A stretch of 64,000 nucleotides of DNA from Neolewinella xylanilytica (GTDB taxonomy: Bacteria; Bacteroidota; Bacteroidia; Chitinophagales; Saprospiraceae), in the NCBI RefSeq assembly GCF_002934605.1, contig NZ_PTJC01000005.1, positions 2,170,001 to 2,234,000 of the forward strand, given 5' to 3'. The position numbers and the translations under genes are program-made. Positions 27,944 to 36,832 of this stretch are shown one piece after another (the stretch's first letter is position 1; the number at the start of each line of letters is the position of its first letter). Under the pieces are notes generated by a model, which did no database searches, was not told where the DNA came from, and worked only from the letters and a program-made list of their open reading frames with translations.

Positions 27944-29176
27944 CTAGCGGGCGCTCACTTTGACCTCGAGGGGGTGGCTGAGCCGAACGAGCTGCTCGTC
28001 CAGGTATTTTTCGAAATCGGCCTGGGAATCGATCGCGTTGGGTTCCTGCTCCCAGGCGGCCAGGAAGTAGTAGGTCAAGGCATTTTTGCCGTCGGGCCGC
28101 AGCACGACCACGTGGCTATTCGCGTCTTCGGTGATCTCGATCAGGTCCTCTATCCGGTAGATCACCGCTAGTCCCAATCCGTCTTCTGCGAGACTCTGGT
28201 CGCCCCAGGTAGCGAGGTAAGCGTAATCGCCCGCCTGCCCCCGCAGTGGGGTGCCGGTCTCCAGCTTTACGATACCCGTAGCCAGGTTCGGAAGGGGCTC
28301 GCTCAGCCGTACGTCGTGGCGGGTCATCCGGCTACCTGCCTCGATGGAGAGTTCGGAAACCACGTCCGTCTTTTGATCGTGGGCTTCCCATCCGTAGTAG
28401 CGGGTACGGATTTTACTGCGCAGCGGACCGTTTTCAGCTACCCGGCTGGATACCGAATCGGTGGTTTCTACCCGCAGGGCCGCTCCTTCCGTCCAGGTAG
28501 CCAGCGATCCCAGTCCCAGCGACGGGCCTACCTTCAATACGTCCATCCCCCAGTCCGAGGGCTCGTGGTAGGAGTCGAATCCGTCCTGGCCTACGTTTTG
28601 GAGTACCATTTCCGGGCGCTTTTTGCCGAAGACATCCGTGGCATTGCGCCAGTCGAGGTAGAAGCGGTAGCCCACGAGGTCGGACTCCCAGCCTGGTCCT
28701 TCGTAGCGGATGTACCAGGAGTGGTCGGTGTGTTCGTCCGGTACCCGCAGGGAATCGACGTTCACGAATTCGCCTTCCAAATATTCCCGGTCCTTCCAGG
28801 AGCCGTTGATCTTGTGCGATATCTCGGCCTGGGTGCGCGGTGCGAAGGTGGGGGCCACGTCGTCGCCGAGTTCCCGGGCGGTAAGGGTCGTGGTTGCTCC
28901 GGCGGGAAGGTCGAGCATCAGAAGGTAGGCATCGTCCCGATCGTCCCCGTCGGTGTCTACGGTTTGGTAGGGAACTTCCCTGCCGTTGTGCTGGAAGTGA
29001 TAGCCCATCAGTTTTCCCTCCGCGATGTTATCCGCAGCTACCAGGATGGCGGCATCCTTACGTTCGGTTTGGAGCGGGTTAGTTACCGATAGCTGCTTTT
29101 CGGTACTAGCGGATTGACCGGTAGCGGCGGTCGACAGGAGAAGGAAAAAGAGGCCGGAGCCGGTGGTCTTTAGCAT
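27944..29176 (-). CDS. DUF4861 family protein
   Basis: Exported protein of the DUF4861 family, function not established to my knowledge. It has a signal peptide (MLKTTGSGLFFLLLSTAATGQS) and about 390 mature residues rich in beta strands. Conserved-looking blocks are SWYIRYEGPGWESDLVGYRFYLD-like (shortened here: YEGPGWESD), DWRNATDVFGK, YHEPSDWGMDVLKVG and TWGDQSLAEDGLGLAV. Position between CE8 and GH105 in a pectin locus suggests a role in rhamnogalacturonan or unsaturated-uronide handling, perhaps as a lyase or hydrolase of a beta-sandwich type. No catalytic residues can be assigned. Confidence 0.78.
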   Translation of the reverse strand: MLKTTGSGLFFLLLSTAATGQSASTEKQLSVTNPLQTERKDAAILVAADNIAEGKLMGYHFQHNGREVPYQTVDTDGDDRDDAYLLMLDLPAGATTTLTARELGDDVAPTFAPRTQAEISHKINGSWKDREYLEGEFVNVDSLRVPDEHTDHSWYIRYEGPGWESDLVGYRFYLDWRNATDVFGKKRPEMVLQNVGQDGFDSYHEPSDWGMDVLKVGPSLGLGSLATWTEGAALRVETTDSVSSRVAENGPLRSKIRTRYYGWEAHDQKTDVVSELSIEAGSRMTRHDVRLSEPLPNLATGIVKLETGTPLRGQAGDYAYLATWGDQSLAEDGLGLAVIYRIEDLIEITEDANSHVVVLRPDGKNALTYYFLAAWEQEPNAIDSQADFEKYLDEQLVRLSHPLEVKVSAR

Positions 29177-29201
29177 GATCGGGTACGTTTGTACGGATTT
29201 C

Positions 29202-30155
29202 TCAGTGGGACATTTCGGGTAATAAAAAGGGGCGAAGTACTTCCTGCTTCGTCAGGCGGGCGGCCTCACCGGGGGTCAGCTGGCGGCTCCAGGGCACGCG
29301 GGCGGCTGGCCGGGCACCCGGTCCGGTGTTGCCGTATTCCGCGTAAAGCACGGTATTTTCTTTTTCAGCCGATCCCCAGTTGTGCCATCCCTCGGGTAGG
29401 ATATGGCTTCCGAGCTGACAATTGACGAAGAGGGTGCGGGCGTGATCGCGCCAGGGTCGGCCGAGGTACACCGCGTCAACCCCTTCATCGGCCGTGAGCC
29501 TACAGTCGAGAAATACGAAACCGTACGGCCGGCCTTCCGGGGTGCTCGCGGCCGTGAGGTAGGAGTTCGATTTTGCGTGGATGGTGCAGTCCTCGAAGAG
29601 CGCCGTTGCCCCGCCAAAAATGAAATCGGTGGTGCCCTCGATGTAGCAGTTGCGGTAATACTGCCGCGCATGGGCACCGTCGGCGTAGAGGGTGTCCTGG
29701 TTACCGAGGAAACGGCAGTCGAAGAACTGGGCGCGGTCCGCTTCCACGGCTACCGCCACCGCCTGCCCCACGGGGCCGGCGGTGTTCTCCACGGTCAGCT
29801 TTTGGGCTTCGAAGTTGTCACCCTGCACCAGCAAGGTAGCGGTATGGAAGGTGCTGTTGCGCCCCCGGTCGATGCGGTCGAAGTAGTCGCCGTACCGGAT
29901 GATGGTGGAATCGGTGCTTTCTCCGAGCAGCGTGACGTTGTTGTTCCAGGCGTAGACGGTTACTTTCTCTTCGTACACCCCATTGGCCACGTGGACGGTG
30001 ATCCGTTCATCCGGGAAAGACTTGGTCGCATCGATGGCGGCCTGGATGCTGGTGTACTCGGCACTGCCGTCCGCGGCGACGTAGAGGTCGACGGCGTATT
30101 GGGCGTGGAGCAGGCCGGCCGTTAGCAAGAGGGATATGGGGAGCAGACGTTTCAT
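29202..30155 (-). CDS. Pectinesterase (CE8), short form
   Basis: Predicted pectin methylesterase, exported by a signal peptide (MKRLLPISLLLTAGLLHAQ). It shows the CE8 set AADGSAEYTSIQAAIDA, GNQDTLYADG (Gln and catalytic Asp), GTTDFIFGGATALF (second Asp) and VYLGRPWRDHART. At 317 residues it is the standard compact bacterial form. Its ATG overlaps the stop of the upstream GH43 gene by four bases, which implies translational coupling. This is the second CE8 of the locus and is carried on the SusCD operon, in contrast to the longer CE8 on the rightward operon. Confidence 0.93.
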   Translation of the reverse strand: MKRLLPISLLLTAGLLHAQYAVDLYVAADGSAEYTSIQAAIDATKSFPDERITVHVANGVYEEKVTVYAWNNNVTLLGESTDSTIIRYGDYFDRIDRGRNSTFHTATLLVQGDNFEAQKLTVENTAGPVGQAVAVAVEADRAQFFDCRFLGNQDTLYADGAHARQYYRNCYIEGTTDFIFGGATALFEDCTIHAKSNSYLTAASTPEGRPYGFVFLDCRLTADEGVDAVYLGRPWRDHARTLFVNCQLGSHILPEGWHNWGSAEKENTVLYAEYGNTGPGARPAARVPWSRQLTPGEAARLTKQEVLRPFLLPEMSH

Positions 30156-31753
30156 TCTTCAGTTCGGAACCAGTCGTAATTAGCGTATCCCCCGTCGTTT
30201 TGGTGGACGTCCCGGGTGGCGAAAAGGCCCATCTTCGCTCCGATCCATTTCCCCTCCCGGGCCTGGAAGACTTCTCCCAGCTCCGTGAAAGAGGTCCCGT
30301 CGATACTGTAGGAGAAGCGGCAGGCCCCACCCTCCTCCATATTGACGCGGAGGTACACCTCGGCCGTGTTTATGGGCTCACTGGCCACGGTCGTTTCCGG
30401 CGCACCGTTCTCGGCATCTTCGCAGGTGACCTGTTTCACGACCAGGTCGTCTCCCTCACGTGTCAGGGCGATATACGCGTAATCCCGCCCCATCATAATC
30501 AGGCCGGTCTGCTCGCTATCGAAGTGGTGGTAGAAGGTAACCTTGGTCGTCGTGGTAAAGGATGCCGCCGGTAGTTTGGTGAGTAGGAGATGGGGAGCGT
30601 CCCACAGGTTGCGGTAGCCCGGATCTACTACCAAGTTCAGCCGTAAGAAACCCATGGCGGTGGGGTAGGCCCATTCCGCTTTCGGATTGGCCTGCCACTG
30701 CCACTGCAGCCCCAGTTCGGGGTCGTTGAACTCGTCGTCGGTCGCAGGGGCGGGATTAGCGACCGGATGGGCCGGTTTGGGCATAGCGTAGGTGCTGACC
30801 GGTTCGCCGATTCCATCCCCATTCCGGTCTGTCCCGATCATCAGCCAGCCGGATTCCCAGCGCGCGGGCTGCAGGTGGACGATCCGACCGTAGGGCTGTT
30901 TTTCCTGGAAGTGAACGAACCAGTCGTCGCCGTTTTCCAACTCCACCCAAGCGCCCTGGTGGGGGCCGTTAACGTCCGTTTCGCCCTGGTCCAGAACGAT
31001 CTTGTCCTCGTAGGGACCGTAGATATTCTTCGAGCGGAGCACGGTCTGCCAGCCGGTGGATACCCCGCCCGCCGGTGCCAGGATGTAGTAATAGCCATCG
31101 CGCTTGTGCATTTTGGTTCCTTCGATGGTGCCGTGGGCTTCGTGACCGTCGAAGACCAGCACGCCGTCGTCCAGCAACTCGGTACCGTCGGGGCTCATTT
31201 CGTGGAGGACCACGACGCTCTTCATACCGGCGCGACTGCCGGCGAAGGCGTGGACGAGGTACGCCTTGCCGTCGTCGTCCCAGAAGGGGCAGGGATCGAT
31301 CCATCCCTTGGCGGCCCGCACGAGGACGGGTTCCTCCCATTCGCCAGCCGGGTCGTCGGTACGGACCATATAAATGCCGAAGTCGGGGTCGCCGTAATAA
31401 ATGTAGTAGTAGCCATCGTGGTAGCGGATGGCCGGCGCCCACACGCCGTTGCCGTGCTGGGGGCGGGCGAAGGTGTCGAGCGGGACCTGCACGTCGATGG
31501 CGTGGTTGATGAGTTCCCAGTTGACGAGGTCCCGGGAGTGCAGGATCGGCAGCCCCGGCGCGGCATTGAAACTGGAGGCCGTCAGGTAGAAATCGTCCCC
31601 AACCCGTACGACGTCGGGGTCGGAATAGTCAGCGTGCAGGATAGGGTTGCTATACGTTGCGTCCCCGGTATCGGCCGAACCGGATTGGGCACCAAGGGCG
31701 GAAGCGCAAAGCAACAAAAGGATAAAAAAGGAATGGGAAGGGTAGGAGGCCAC
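30152..31753 (-). CDS. GH43 family glycoside hydrolase with C-terminal beta-sandwich
   Basis: Predicted arabinofuranosidase, xylosidase or galactosidase that trims pectin side chains. The five-bladed propeller has the GH43 catalytic trio: HADYSDPDV (base Asp), GWIDPCPFWDDDG (Asp modulator) and EGTKMH (acid Glu). The last 200 residues (from about EFNDPELGLQWQW) form the GH43-associated concanavalin-like domain. I placed the start at the GTG ending at 31753, which gives a signal peptide (MASYPSHSFFILLLLCASALGAQ); the frame stays open up to an ATG at 31897, but that would put about 48 residues before the signal. It heads the leftward operon and is coupled to CE8. Confidence 0.88.
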   Translation of the reverse strand: MASYPSHSFFILLLLCASALGAQSGSADTGDATYSNPILHADYSDPDVVRVGDDFYLTASSFNAAPGLPILHSRDLVNWELINHAIDVQVPLDTFARPQHGNGVWAPAIRYHDGYYYIYYGDPDFGIYMVRTDDPAGEWEEPVLVRAAKGWIDPCPFWDDDGKAYLVHAFAGSRAGMKSVVVLHEMSPDGTELLDDGVLVFDGHEAHGTIEGTKMHKRDGYYYILAPAGGVSTGWQTVLRSKNIYGPYEDKIVLDQGETDVNGPHQGAWVELENGDDWFVHFQEKQPYGRIVHLQPARWESGWLMIGTDRNGDGIGEPVSTYAMPKPAHPVANPAPATDDEFNDPELGLQWQWQANPKAEWAYPTAMGFLRLNLVVDPGYRNLWDAPHLLLTKLPAASFTTTTKVTFYHHFDSEQTGLIMMGRDYAYIALTREGDDLVVKQVTCEDAENGAPETTVASEPINTAEVYLRVNMEEGGACRFSYSIDGTSFTELGEVFQAREGKWIGAKMGLFATRDVHQNDGGYANYDWFRTEE

Positions 31754-31953
31754 CTTACTTGTTTGCAGTCCGCCGGGCTCATAGCGTAGCGGAAAATGTG
31801 ATCGACGCACCGGCGACGCAGTACGCTCCGGCCCCGGGTATTCGGGTAGGACCAAATGTAGCCCGGACGTTCGCAGTCCCATGGCGCAATTATTCACTTT
31901 GGCGTAGCGGTTTTTTACCTGGTAGCGGGCAGTAGGGCCGGCGAAGATTTTGG

Positions 31954-31972
31954 CACCCGCGCTCCGGCGCCC
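31954..31972 (-). repeat. Dispersed GC-rich 19-base word, inverted copy
   Basis: CACCCGCGCTCCGGCGCCC is the exact inverse of the 19-base word at 1894 and 16703. It sits in the divergent gap between the GH43 and PmoA/ThuA genes, about 54 bases before the latter. Confidence 0.65.
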
Positions 31973-32025
31973 TGTTTGTTCCGGTGTAAACGTGGTATAT
32001 TAAGGGCTCGCTTTAGTTTTCGATC

Positions 32026-33978
32026 ATGCTATACAATCGATTGTTTGCCTGCGGCCTGCTCCTGGTCTGTACGGTTCCGCTCCGGGGACAAGCTAGTGCC
32101 CGCGTCGCCGCCTTTACCGTCGACGCCGGCGCCTACGACCGGTGGGATACGCCGGTGTGCAGCGAAATGGCCCTGGACTCGACCGGTGCCTATTCGCTGG
32201 TGGAGACAACCGGCGATGCGCCCCGCCCGGTTGCCGTACAGTACGCCGATAGCCGCCTGTGCTGGCGATTATCCGGTGAAACGCCCGCGGGCCAACAACG
32301 AACCTTCCAGCTCATCAGTGAGGCAACAGGTCCGTCCCCTGAGGCGGTCACGGCCGAAAGCGCCGGCGGCAGGGTGGTGTTCCGCATCGGGGAGCGGGAG
32401 GTTCTCACCTACCAGGACGCGGCGGTAGCGGTTCCCGAGGGGGTCGATCCGATTTTTTCCCGCGGTGGGTTCATTCATCCGTTGCGAACCCTGAACGGGG
32501 CCACCCTTAGCCGGATTCAGCCACCGGATCACTACCACCACTACGGAGTGTGGGGACCGTGGACCCATACGCGCTACCGGGACCGGGAAATCGACTTTTG
32601 GAACCTCGTCCGGGGCCAGGGGACGGTGGACGCCCGCGGCGTCAGCGCTGTGGGGGACGGAGCGGTATACGGCGACCTCACGGCGGCACGTACCTACCTG
32701 ATTTTTCAGGATAGCGCGGTCACCGAAAATCCGACGGAAGTGTTGGACGAAACCGTCGATCTGCGGGTATACGCTACCGATCCCGGTGCCCCGGGTTACC
32801 TCGTGGATTTTACCTCCGTACAGCGAAATATTACCGAGTTTCCGCTGACGGTGGAAGCGTACCGTTACCAGGGCTTTTCCATCCGCGCGACGCCCGAATG
32901 GAACGACGACAACGTGGAACTGATCACCTCGGCCGGGTACGGAAAGGCCGATGGCAATGGCACGCGGGCGCGCTGGGTAAAGGTGAGCGGGCCGACCGAA
33001 GCCGGCCAGGCGGGACTGCTCATGATGACCCACCCCGACAATTTTAACGCCCCCGAACAGATCCGAATCTGGCCGGTGGGGGCCAACGAGGGTAAGGAGA
33101 ACGTTTTCGTGAACTTCAACCCGGCCCAGGACCGCGATTACGTCCTGCAGCCCGGCCGCGCCTACGAGCGGAACTACCGCCTCTACGTGTACGACGGTCA
33201 GTTGGATACGGTGGCCGCTAATCGCCTGTGGCAGGATTTTGCCTATCCGCCGGTGGTAAAGCGTACGGATCGCGCCGGTGCGCTGGAGGGGAAACGGGTC
33301 CTGGTCTATACCCGTAACGGGGAGGGCTACGTGCACGAGAATATCCCGGCCAGCGTGGACGCCCTGCAGCAGCTGGGGCGGGACCACGGGTTCAGCGTCA
33401 CGGCTACCGAGGATCCGGGGGTGTTTACCCCTGACGGCCTGGCGGACTTCGACGTGCTGGTCTTCTCGAATACGAATAACAAGATATTCGATACCCCGGA
33501 ACAACGGGAGGTATTCCGGGCGTACATCGAGGGGGGAAAAAGCTTCGTGGCCATCCATTCCGCCTGCGGTAGCGAGCGCGACTGGCCCTGGTTCGCCAAA
33601 ACCCTCGGCGCGCGCTTTTATCGCCACCCGCCGCGGCAGGACTTCGACGTGGTCGTGGTGGACGAAGATCATCCGTCCACGGATTTCCTTCCCCCGACCT
33701 GGCATATCCGCGACGATGAGTGCTACTACATGACCCACCTCAATCCGCAAAACCACGTCTTGCTGGCCACCGACCTCACCACGGTCGAAGACGAGCGCGC
33801 CTCGGAATACCCCGGCGCAACCTTTGGCGACCTGTTTCCCGCCGCCTGGTACAATACCGCCCACGGTGGCCGGCAGTGGTATACCTCCCTGGGCCACCGG
33901 AGCGAACACTACCGGGATCCCCTATTTCTCCGGCACATCCTCGGTGGTATCGAGTGGGCCGCTACCAAATCAAAATAA
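32026..33978 (+). CDS. PmoA-like (DUF6807) and ThuA-like fusion protein, exported
   Basis: A 650-residue exported protein (signal peptide MLYNRLFACGLLLVCTVPLRGQ) made of two domains. Residues about 30-400 form a DUF6807/PmoA-like beta domain with a histidine-rich block PPDHYHHYGVWGPW and many tryptophans. Residues about 420-645 are a ThuA-like glutamine-amidotransferase-fold domain (KRVLVYTRNGEGYVHENI, DVLVFSNTNN, FVAIHSACG, DLFPAAWYN, SLGHRSEHY). ThuA is linked to trehalose/3-keto-sugar metabolism in other bacteria, and the next two genes are Gfo/Idh/MocA oxidoreductases, as in thuAB-like loci. A role in oxidative processing of a sugar is inferred; the fused PmoA-like part has no known reaction. 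Confidence 0.8.
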   Translation: MLYNRLFACGLLLVCTVPLRGQASARVAAFTVDAGAYDRWDTPVCSEMALDSTGAYSLVETTGDAPRPVAVQYADSRLCWRLSGETPAGQQRTFQLISEATGPSPEAVTAESAGGRVVFRIGEREVLTYQDAAVAVPEGVDPIFSRGGFIHPLRTLNGATLSRIQPPDHYHHYGVWGPWTHTRYRDREIDFWNLVRGQGTVDARGVSAVGDGAVYGDLTAARTYLIFQDSAVTENPTEVLDETVDLRVYATDPGAPGYLVDFTSVQRNITEFPLTVEAYRYQGFSIRATPEWNDDNVELITSAGYGKADGNGTRARWVKVSGPTEAGQAGLLMMTHPDNFNAPEQIRIWPVGANEGKENVFVNFNPAQDRDYVLQPGRAYERNYRLYVYDGQLDTVAANRLWQDFAYPPVVKRTDRAGALEGKRVLVYTRNGEGYVHENIPASVDALQQLGRDHGFSVTATEDPGVFTPDGLADFDVLVFSNTNNKIFDTPEQREVFRAYIEGGKSFVAIHSACGSERDWPWFAKTLGARFYRHPPRQDFDVVVVDEDHPSTDFLPPTWHIRDDECYYMTHLNPQNHVLLATDLTTVEDERASEYPGATFGDLFPAAWYNTAHGGRQWYTSLGHRSEHYRDPLFLRHILGGIEWAATKSK

Positions 33979-33985
33979 GCATCCT

Positions 33986-35374
33986 ATGAACCGTCGATCG
34001 TTACTCAAGCATTCCCTGGCCGCCGCGGCCGTCACGGCCTTTCCTACTATCGTTCCCGCCCATGTGCTCGGTGGCCGCCTGGCACCCAGCAACCGATTGA
34101 ATATTGGACAAATCGGCTGCGGTCGCATCGCCCGGGGGCATGACCTGCCCGAGACCATGAAGAACGAAAGCGCCCGGGTCATGGCGGTCTGCGACGTGGA
34201 TAGTCGCCGCAAGGACCTGGGCAAGACCTTTATAGAGGGCTGGTACCGGGAAAACCGGCCCGATGATAAGGTATCCGTAACGACCTACGACGACTACCGC
34301 GAGCTGCTGGCTAATCCCGACATCGACGGAGTAATCATCTCGACGCCCGACCACTGGCACGCCCAGCCGGCCATCGAGGCGGCCCTGGCGGGAAAGGATA
34401 TTTACCTGCAAAAACCAACCTCCCTGACGGTGGAAGAAGGACGGATGATGAGCGATACCGTCCACCGCACCGGGGTGGTGTTCCAGCTGGGCAGCCAGCA
34501 GCGGTCGATCGACCCCTGGCCGCAATTCCGTCATGCCTGCGAATTGGTGCGTAACGGGCGCATTGGGCGATTGACCGCCGTTAAGGTCGGATTACCCAGC
34601 GACCCCGCCGGGGGCGATCCGAGCCCGATGCCCGTGCCCGATAACCTCAACTACGAAATGTGGCTGGGCTCCACGCCTTATGTCCCCTACACCGTTGACC
34701 GGGTACACCCCCAGGACGACTTCTCCCGGCCGGGCTGGCTGCGCTGTGAGCAGTTCGGCGCGGGCATGATCACGGGTTGGGGCGTACACCACATAGACAT
34801 TGCCCACTGGGGGATGGGCACGGAGTATACCGGTCCGATCGAACTCGATGCGACGGCGTCCTTCCCGGTCGAGGGGCTGTGGAACGTGCACGGGCCCTAC
34901 CACGTGACCGCCAAGTATGCGAACGGGGTGGAAATGACCATCGACGGCGAACTGCCGAACGGCGTGCGCTTCGAGGGAACGGACGGTCACATTTTCGTAT
35001 CCCGGGGCAGGGTAGCGGTGACCGCCAGTGACCCGGATTACGGTAAGTCGGAGGCCTTTCAGACCAGTCTCACCGACCCCGAAGCACTCAAGATCGGCGA
35101 GGGTGACCTGCGGCTCTACGCCAGTCCGGAGCAGCATGCCAACTGGCTGGACTGTATGAAATCGCGCGAACTGACTATTTCCCCGGCGGAAGTGGCCCAC
35201 CGCTCCTGTACGGCCTGCCTAATCGCTCACATCTCCATGAAATTGCCGCGCAAACTGCACTGGGACCCGGTGAACGAGCGCTTCCAGAACGATGACGAAG
35301 CCAACCGGATGCTGTCTCGCTCCCAGCGCTGGCCCTACGGCTACGAGAACGTGCCCGTACTCGCCCGTGGCTAA
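33986..35374 (+). CDS. Gfo/Idh/MocA family oxidoreductase with Tat signal
   Basis: Predicted NAD(P)-dependent sugar oxidoreductase, exported folded. The ATG at 33986 begins a twin-arginine leader (MNRRSLLKHSLAAAAVTAFP); the frame extends 54 codons upstream inside the previous gene, which I discard. The Rossmann motif is variant: IGQIGCGRIARGH. The family sugar-binding block STPDHWHAQPAIEAALAGKDIYLQKP supplies the conserved lysine-proline. A C-terminal domain with GAGMITGWGVHHIDIAHWG follows. Length of 462 residues is usual for the Tat-exported group. It follows the ThuA fusion by seven bases and precedes a related gene by 15, so the three form an operon. Confidence 0.88.
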   Translation: MNRRSLLKHSLAAAAVTAFPTIVPAHVLGGRLAPSNRLNIGQIGCGRIARGHDLPETMKNESARVMAVCDVDSRRKDLGKTFIEGWYRENRPDDKVSVTTYDDYRELLANPDIDGVIISTPDHWHAQPAIEAALAGKDIYLQKPTSLTVEEGRMMSDTVHRTGVVFQLGSQQRSIDPWPQFRHACELVRNGRIGRLTAVKVGLPSDPAGGDPSPMPVPDNLNYEMWLGSTPYVPYTVDRVHPQDDFSRPGWLRCEQFGAGMITGWGVHHIDIAHWGMGTEYTGPIELDATASFPVEGLWNVHGPYHVTAKYANGVEMTIDGELPNGVRFEGTDGHIFVSRGRVAVTASDPDYGKSEAFQTSLTDPEALKIGEGDLRLYASPEQHANWLDCMKSRELTISPAEVAHRSCTACLIAHISMKLPRKLHWDPVNERFQNDDEANRMLSRSQRWPYGYENVPVLARG

Positions 35375-35389
35375 CCTACATTTACGCGT

Positions 35390-36772
35390 ATGAATCGCTT
35401 ACTTGCCGTATGGCTGCTAGGGGGGCTGCTCGGCTGCGCCAGCAATAACGAAACCGCTGAACGTATGTCTGTATTCGCTGCGGATGGTGCCGATGGGAGC
35501 GGCACCATCGCCCGACTCGTCACTGTGGATCCCGGCCACTTTCACGCCGCGCTGGTTCAAAAGTCCATGTACCCTCAGGTGGATTCCACCGTCCACGTTT
35601 ACGCTCCCGAAGGTGCGGACGTTGACCTCCACCTGGAACGCATCCAACGGTACAACGAGGGGGCGGAAGCTACCCGGTGGGAAGAGGTGGTGTATCGCGG
35701 TCCGGACTTCTTCGAGCGCATGATCGAGGAAAAGCCGGGCAACGTGGTGGTCCTTTCGGGCAATAACGGACGCAAAACCGAATACATCGCGGAAGCAATT
35801 GGACAGGGCATGCACGTGCTGGCGGACAAGCCCATGGTCATCGATCCGGCACAGTACGACCTACTCAAGGCTGCCATGGCGGAAGCGGAGGAACGCGATT
35901 TGCTGCTGTACGACATCATGACGGAGCGCTTCGAAATTACCACGATGCTGCAACGGGCATTTTCCCAGCGGCCGGAGATTTTCGGAACGCTGTTGCCGGG
36001 CACGGTAGCCGAACCTGCCATCTCGAAGGAAAGCGTCCACCACTTCAGTAAGACCGTTTCCGGGGCACCCCTCATTCGGCCGGCGTGGTTCTTCGACGTG
36101 CGGCAACAGGGGGAGGGAATGGTGGACGTGGCTACCCACCTGGTGGATCTGATTCTCTGGGAAACTTTTCCGGGCGAGCCCATCGATACCACCGAGGTGG
36201 AGGTGCTGAGTGCCCGCCGCTGGTCGACCGCCCTCAGCCGGGAGCAGTTCGCCAAGGTGACCGGGCTACAGGACTTTCCGGAGGAGCTCGGCCCCGACGT
36301 CCGCGACCGGGAGCTCGAAGTGTATTCGAATGGGGAGATCGATTTTACGGTAAAGGGCATTCACGGGAAGGCATCCGTAATTTGGAACTTCGAGGCACCT
36401 CCGGGGGCGGCCGATACCCACTACTCGATCATGCGCGGTAGCGCCGCGGATTTAGTGATTCGCCAGGATGCCCCCCAACAATACGTGCCGACCTTGTACG
36501 TCGAATCCAAGGATCCGCTGCCGGAAGCGGAAATGGAAGCCGTCGTTGCGGAACTCCAGAAAGACTTTCCGGGCATCGGTTACCGAGCGGTGGACGAAGG
36601 CTTCGAGATTACGGTTCCCGAATCGCTGCGCAAGGGGCACGAGGCCCACTTCGGCCAGGTGATGGAGCAATTTTTGCGCTATTTGGAAGCCGGTGACATT
36701 CCGGCGTGGGAGCGGGAGAACATGCTGACCAAGTACTATGTCACCACCCGAGGGTATCGGATGAGCCGGTAG
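35390..36772 (+). CDS. Gfo/Idh/MocA-type lipoprotein with oxidoreductase C-terminal domain
   Basis: Second oxidoreductase-like protein of the three-gene unit, but with a lipoprotein leader (LLGGLLGC) rather than a Tat signal. The dinucleotide-binding region is unusual: LVTVDPGHFHAALVQKSMY replaces the glycine-rich loop. The GMHVLADKPMVID block retains the family Lys-Pro. The C-terminal half matches the putative-oxidoreductase C-terminal type (GMVDVATHLVDLILWETFPGEP, GIHGKASVIWNFEAP). Because Sec-exported lipoproteins reach the outside unfolded and the cofactor loop is altered, NAD binding is uncertain. It may be a sugar-binding or structural relative. Confidence 0.8.
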   Translation: MNRLLAVWLLGGLLGCASNNETAERMSVFAADGADGSGTIARLVTVDPGHFHAALVQKSMYPQVDSTVHVYAPEGADVDLHLERIQRYNEGAEATRWEEVVYRGPDFFERMIEEKPGNVVVLSGNNGRKTEYIAEAIGQGMHVLADKPMVIDPAQYDLLKAAMAEAEERDLLLYDIMTERFEITTMLQRAFSQRPEIFGTLLPGTVAEPAISKESVHHFSKTVSGAPLIRPAWFFDVRQQGEGMVDVATHLVDLILWETFPGEPIDTTEVEVLSARRWSTALSREQFAKVTGLQDFPEELGPDVRDRELEVYSNGEIDFTVKGIHGKASVIWNFEAPPGAADTHYSIMRGSAADLVIRQDAPQQYVPTLYVESKDPLPEAEMEAVVAELQKDFPGIGYRAVDEGFEITVPESLRKGHEAHFGQVMEQFLRYLEAGDIPAWERENMLTKYYVTTRGYRMSR

Positions 36773-36832
36773 CAAACATTGTGGGTTGGTAGGCCTTTCC
36801 ACTGGTGAATACCTGCCCCAGTTGACACCACC

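Noticed and set aside
32269-33909. Long open frame (546 residues) on the - strand
   Set aside because: Antisense to the PmoA/ThuA fusion gene, no domain resemblance, and no plausible start context.
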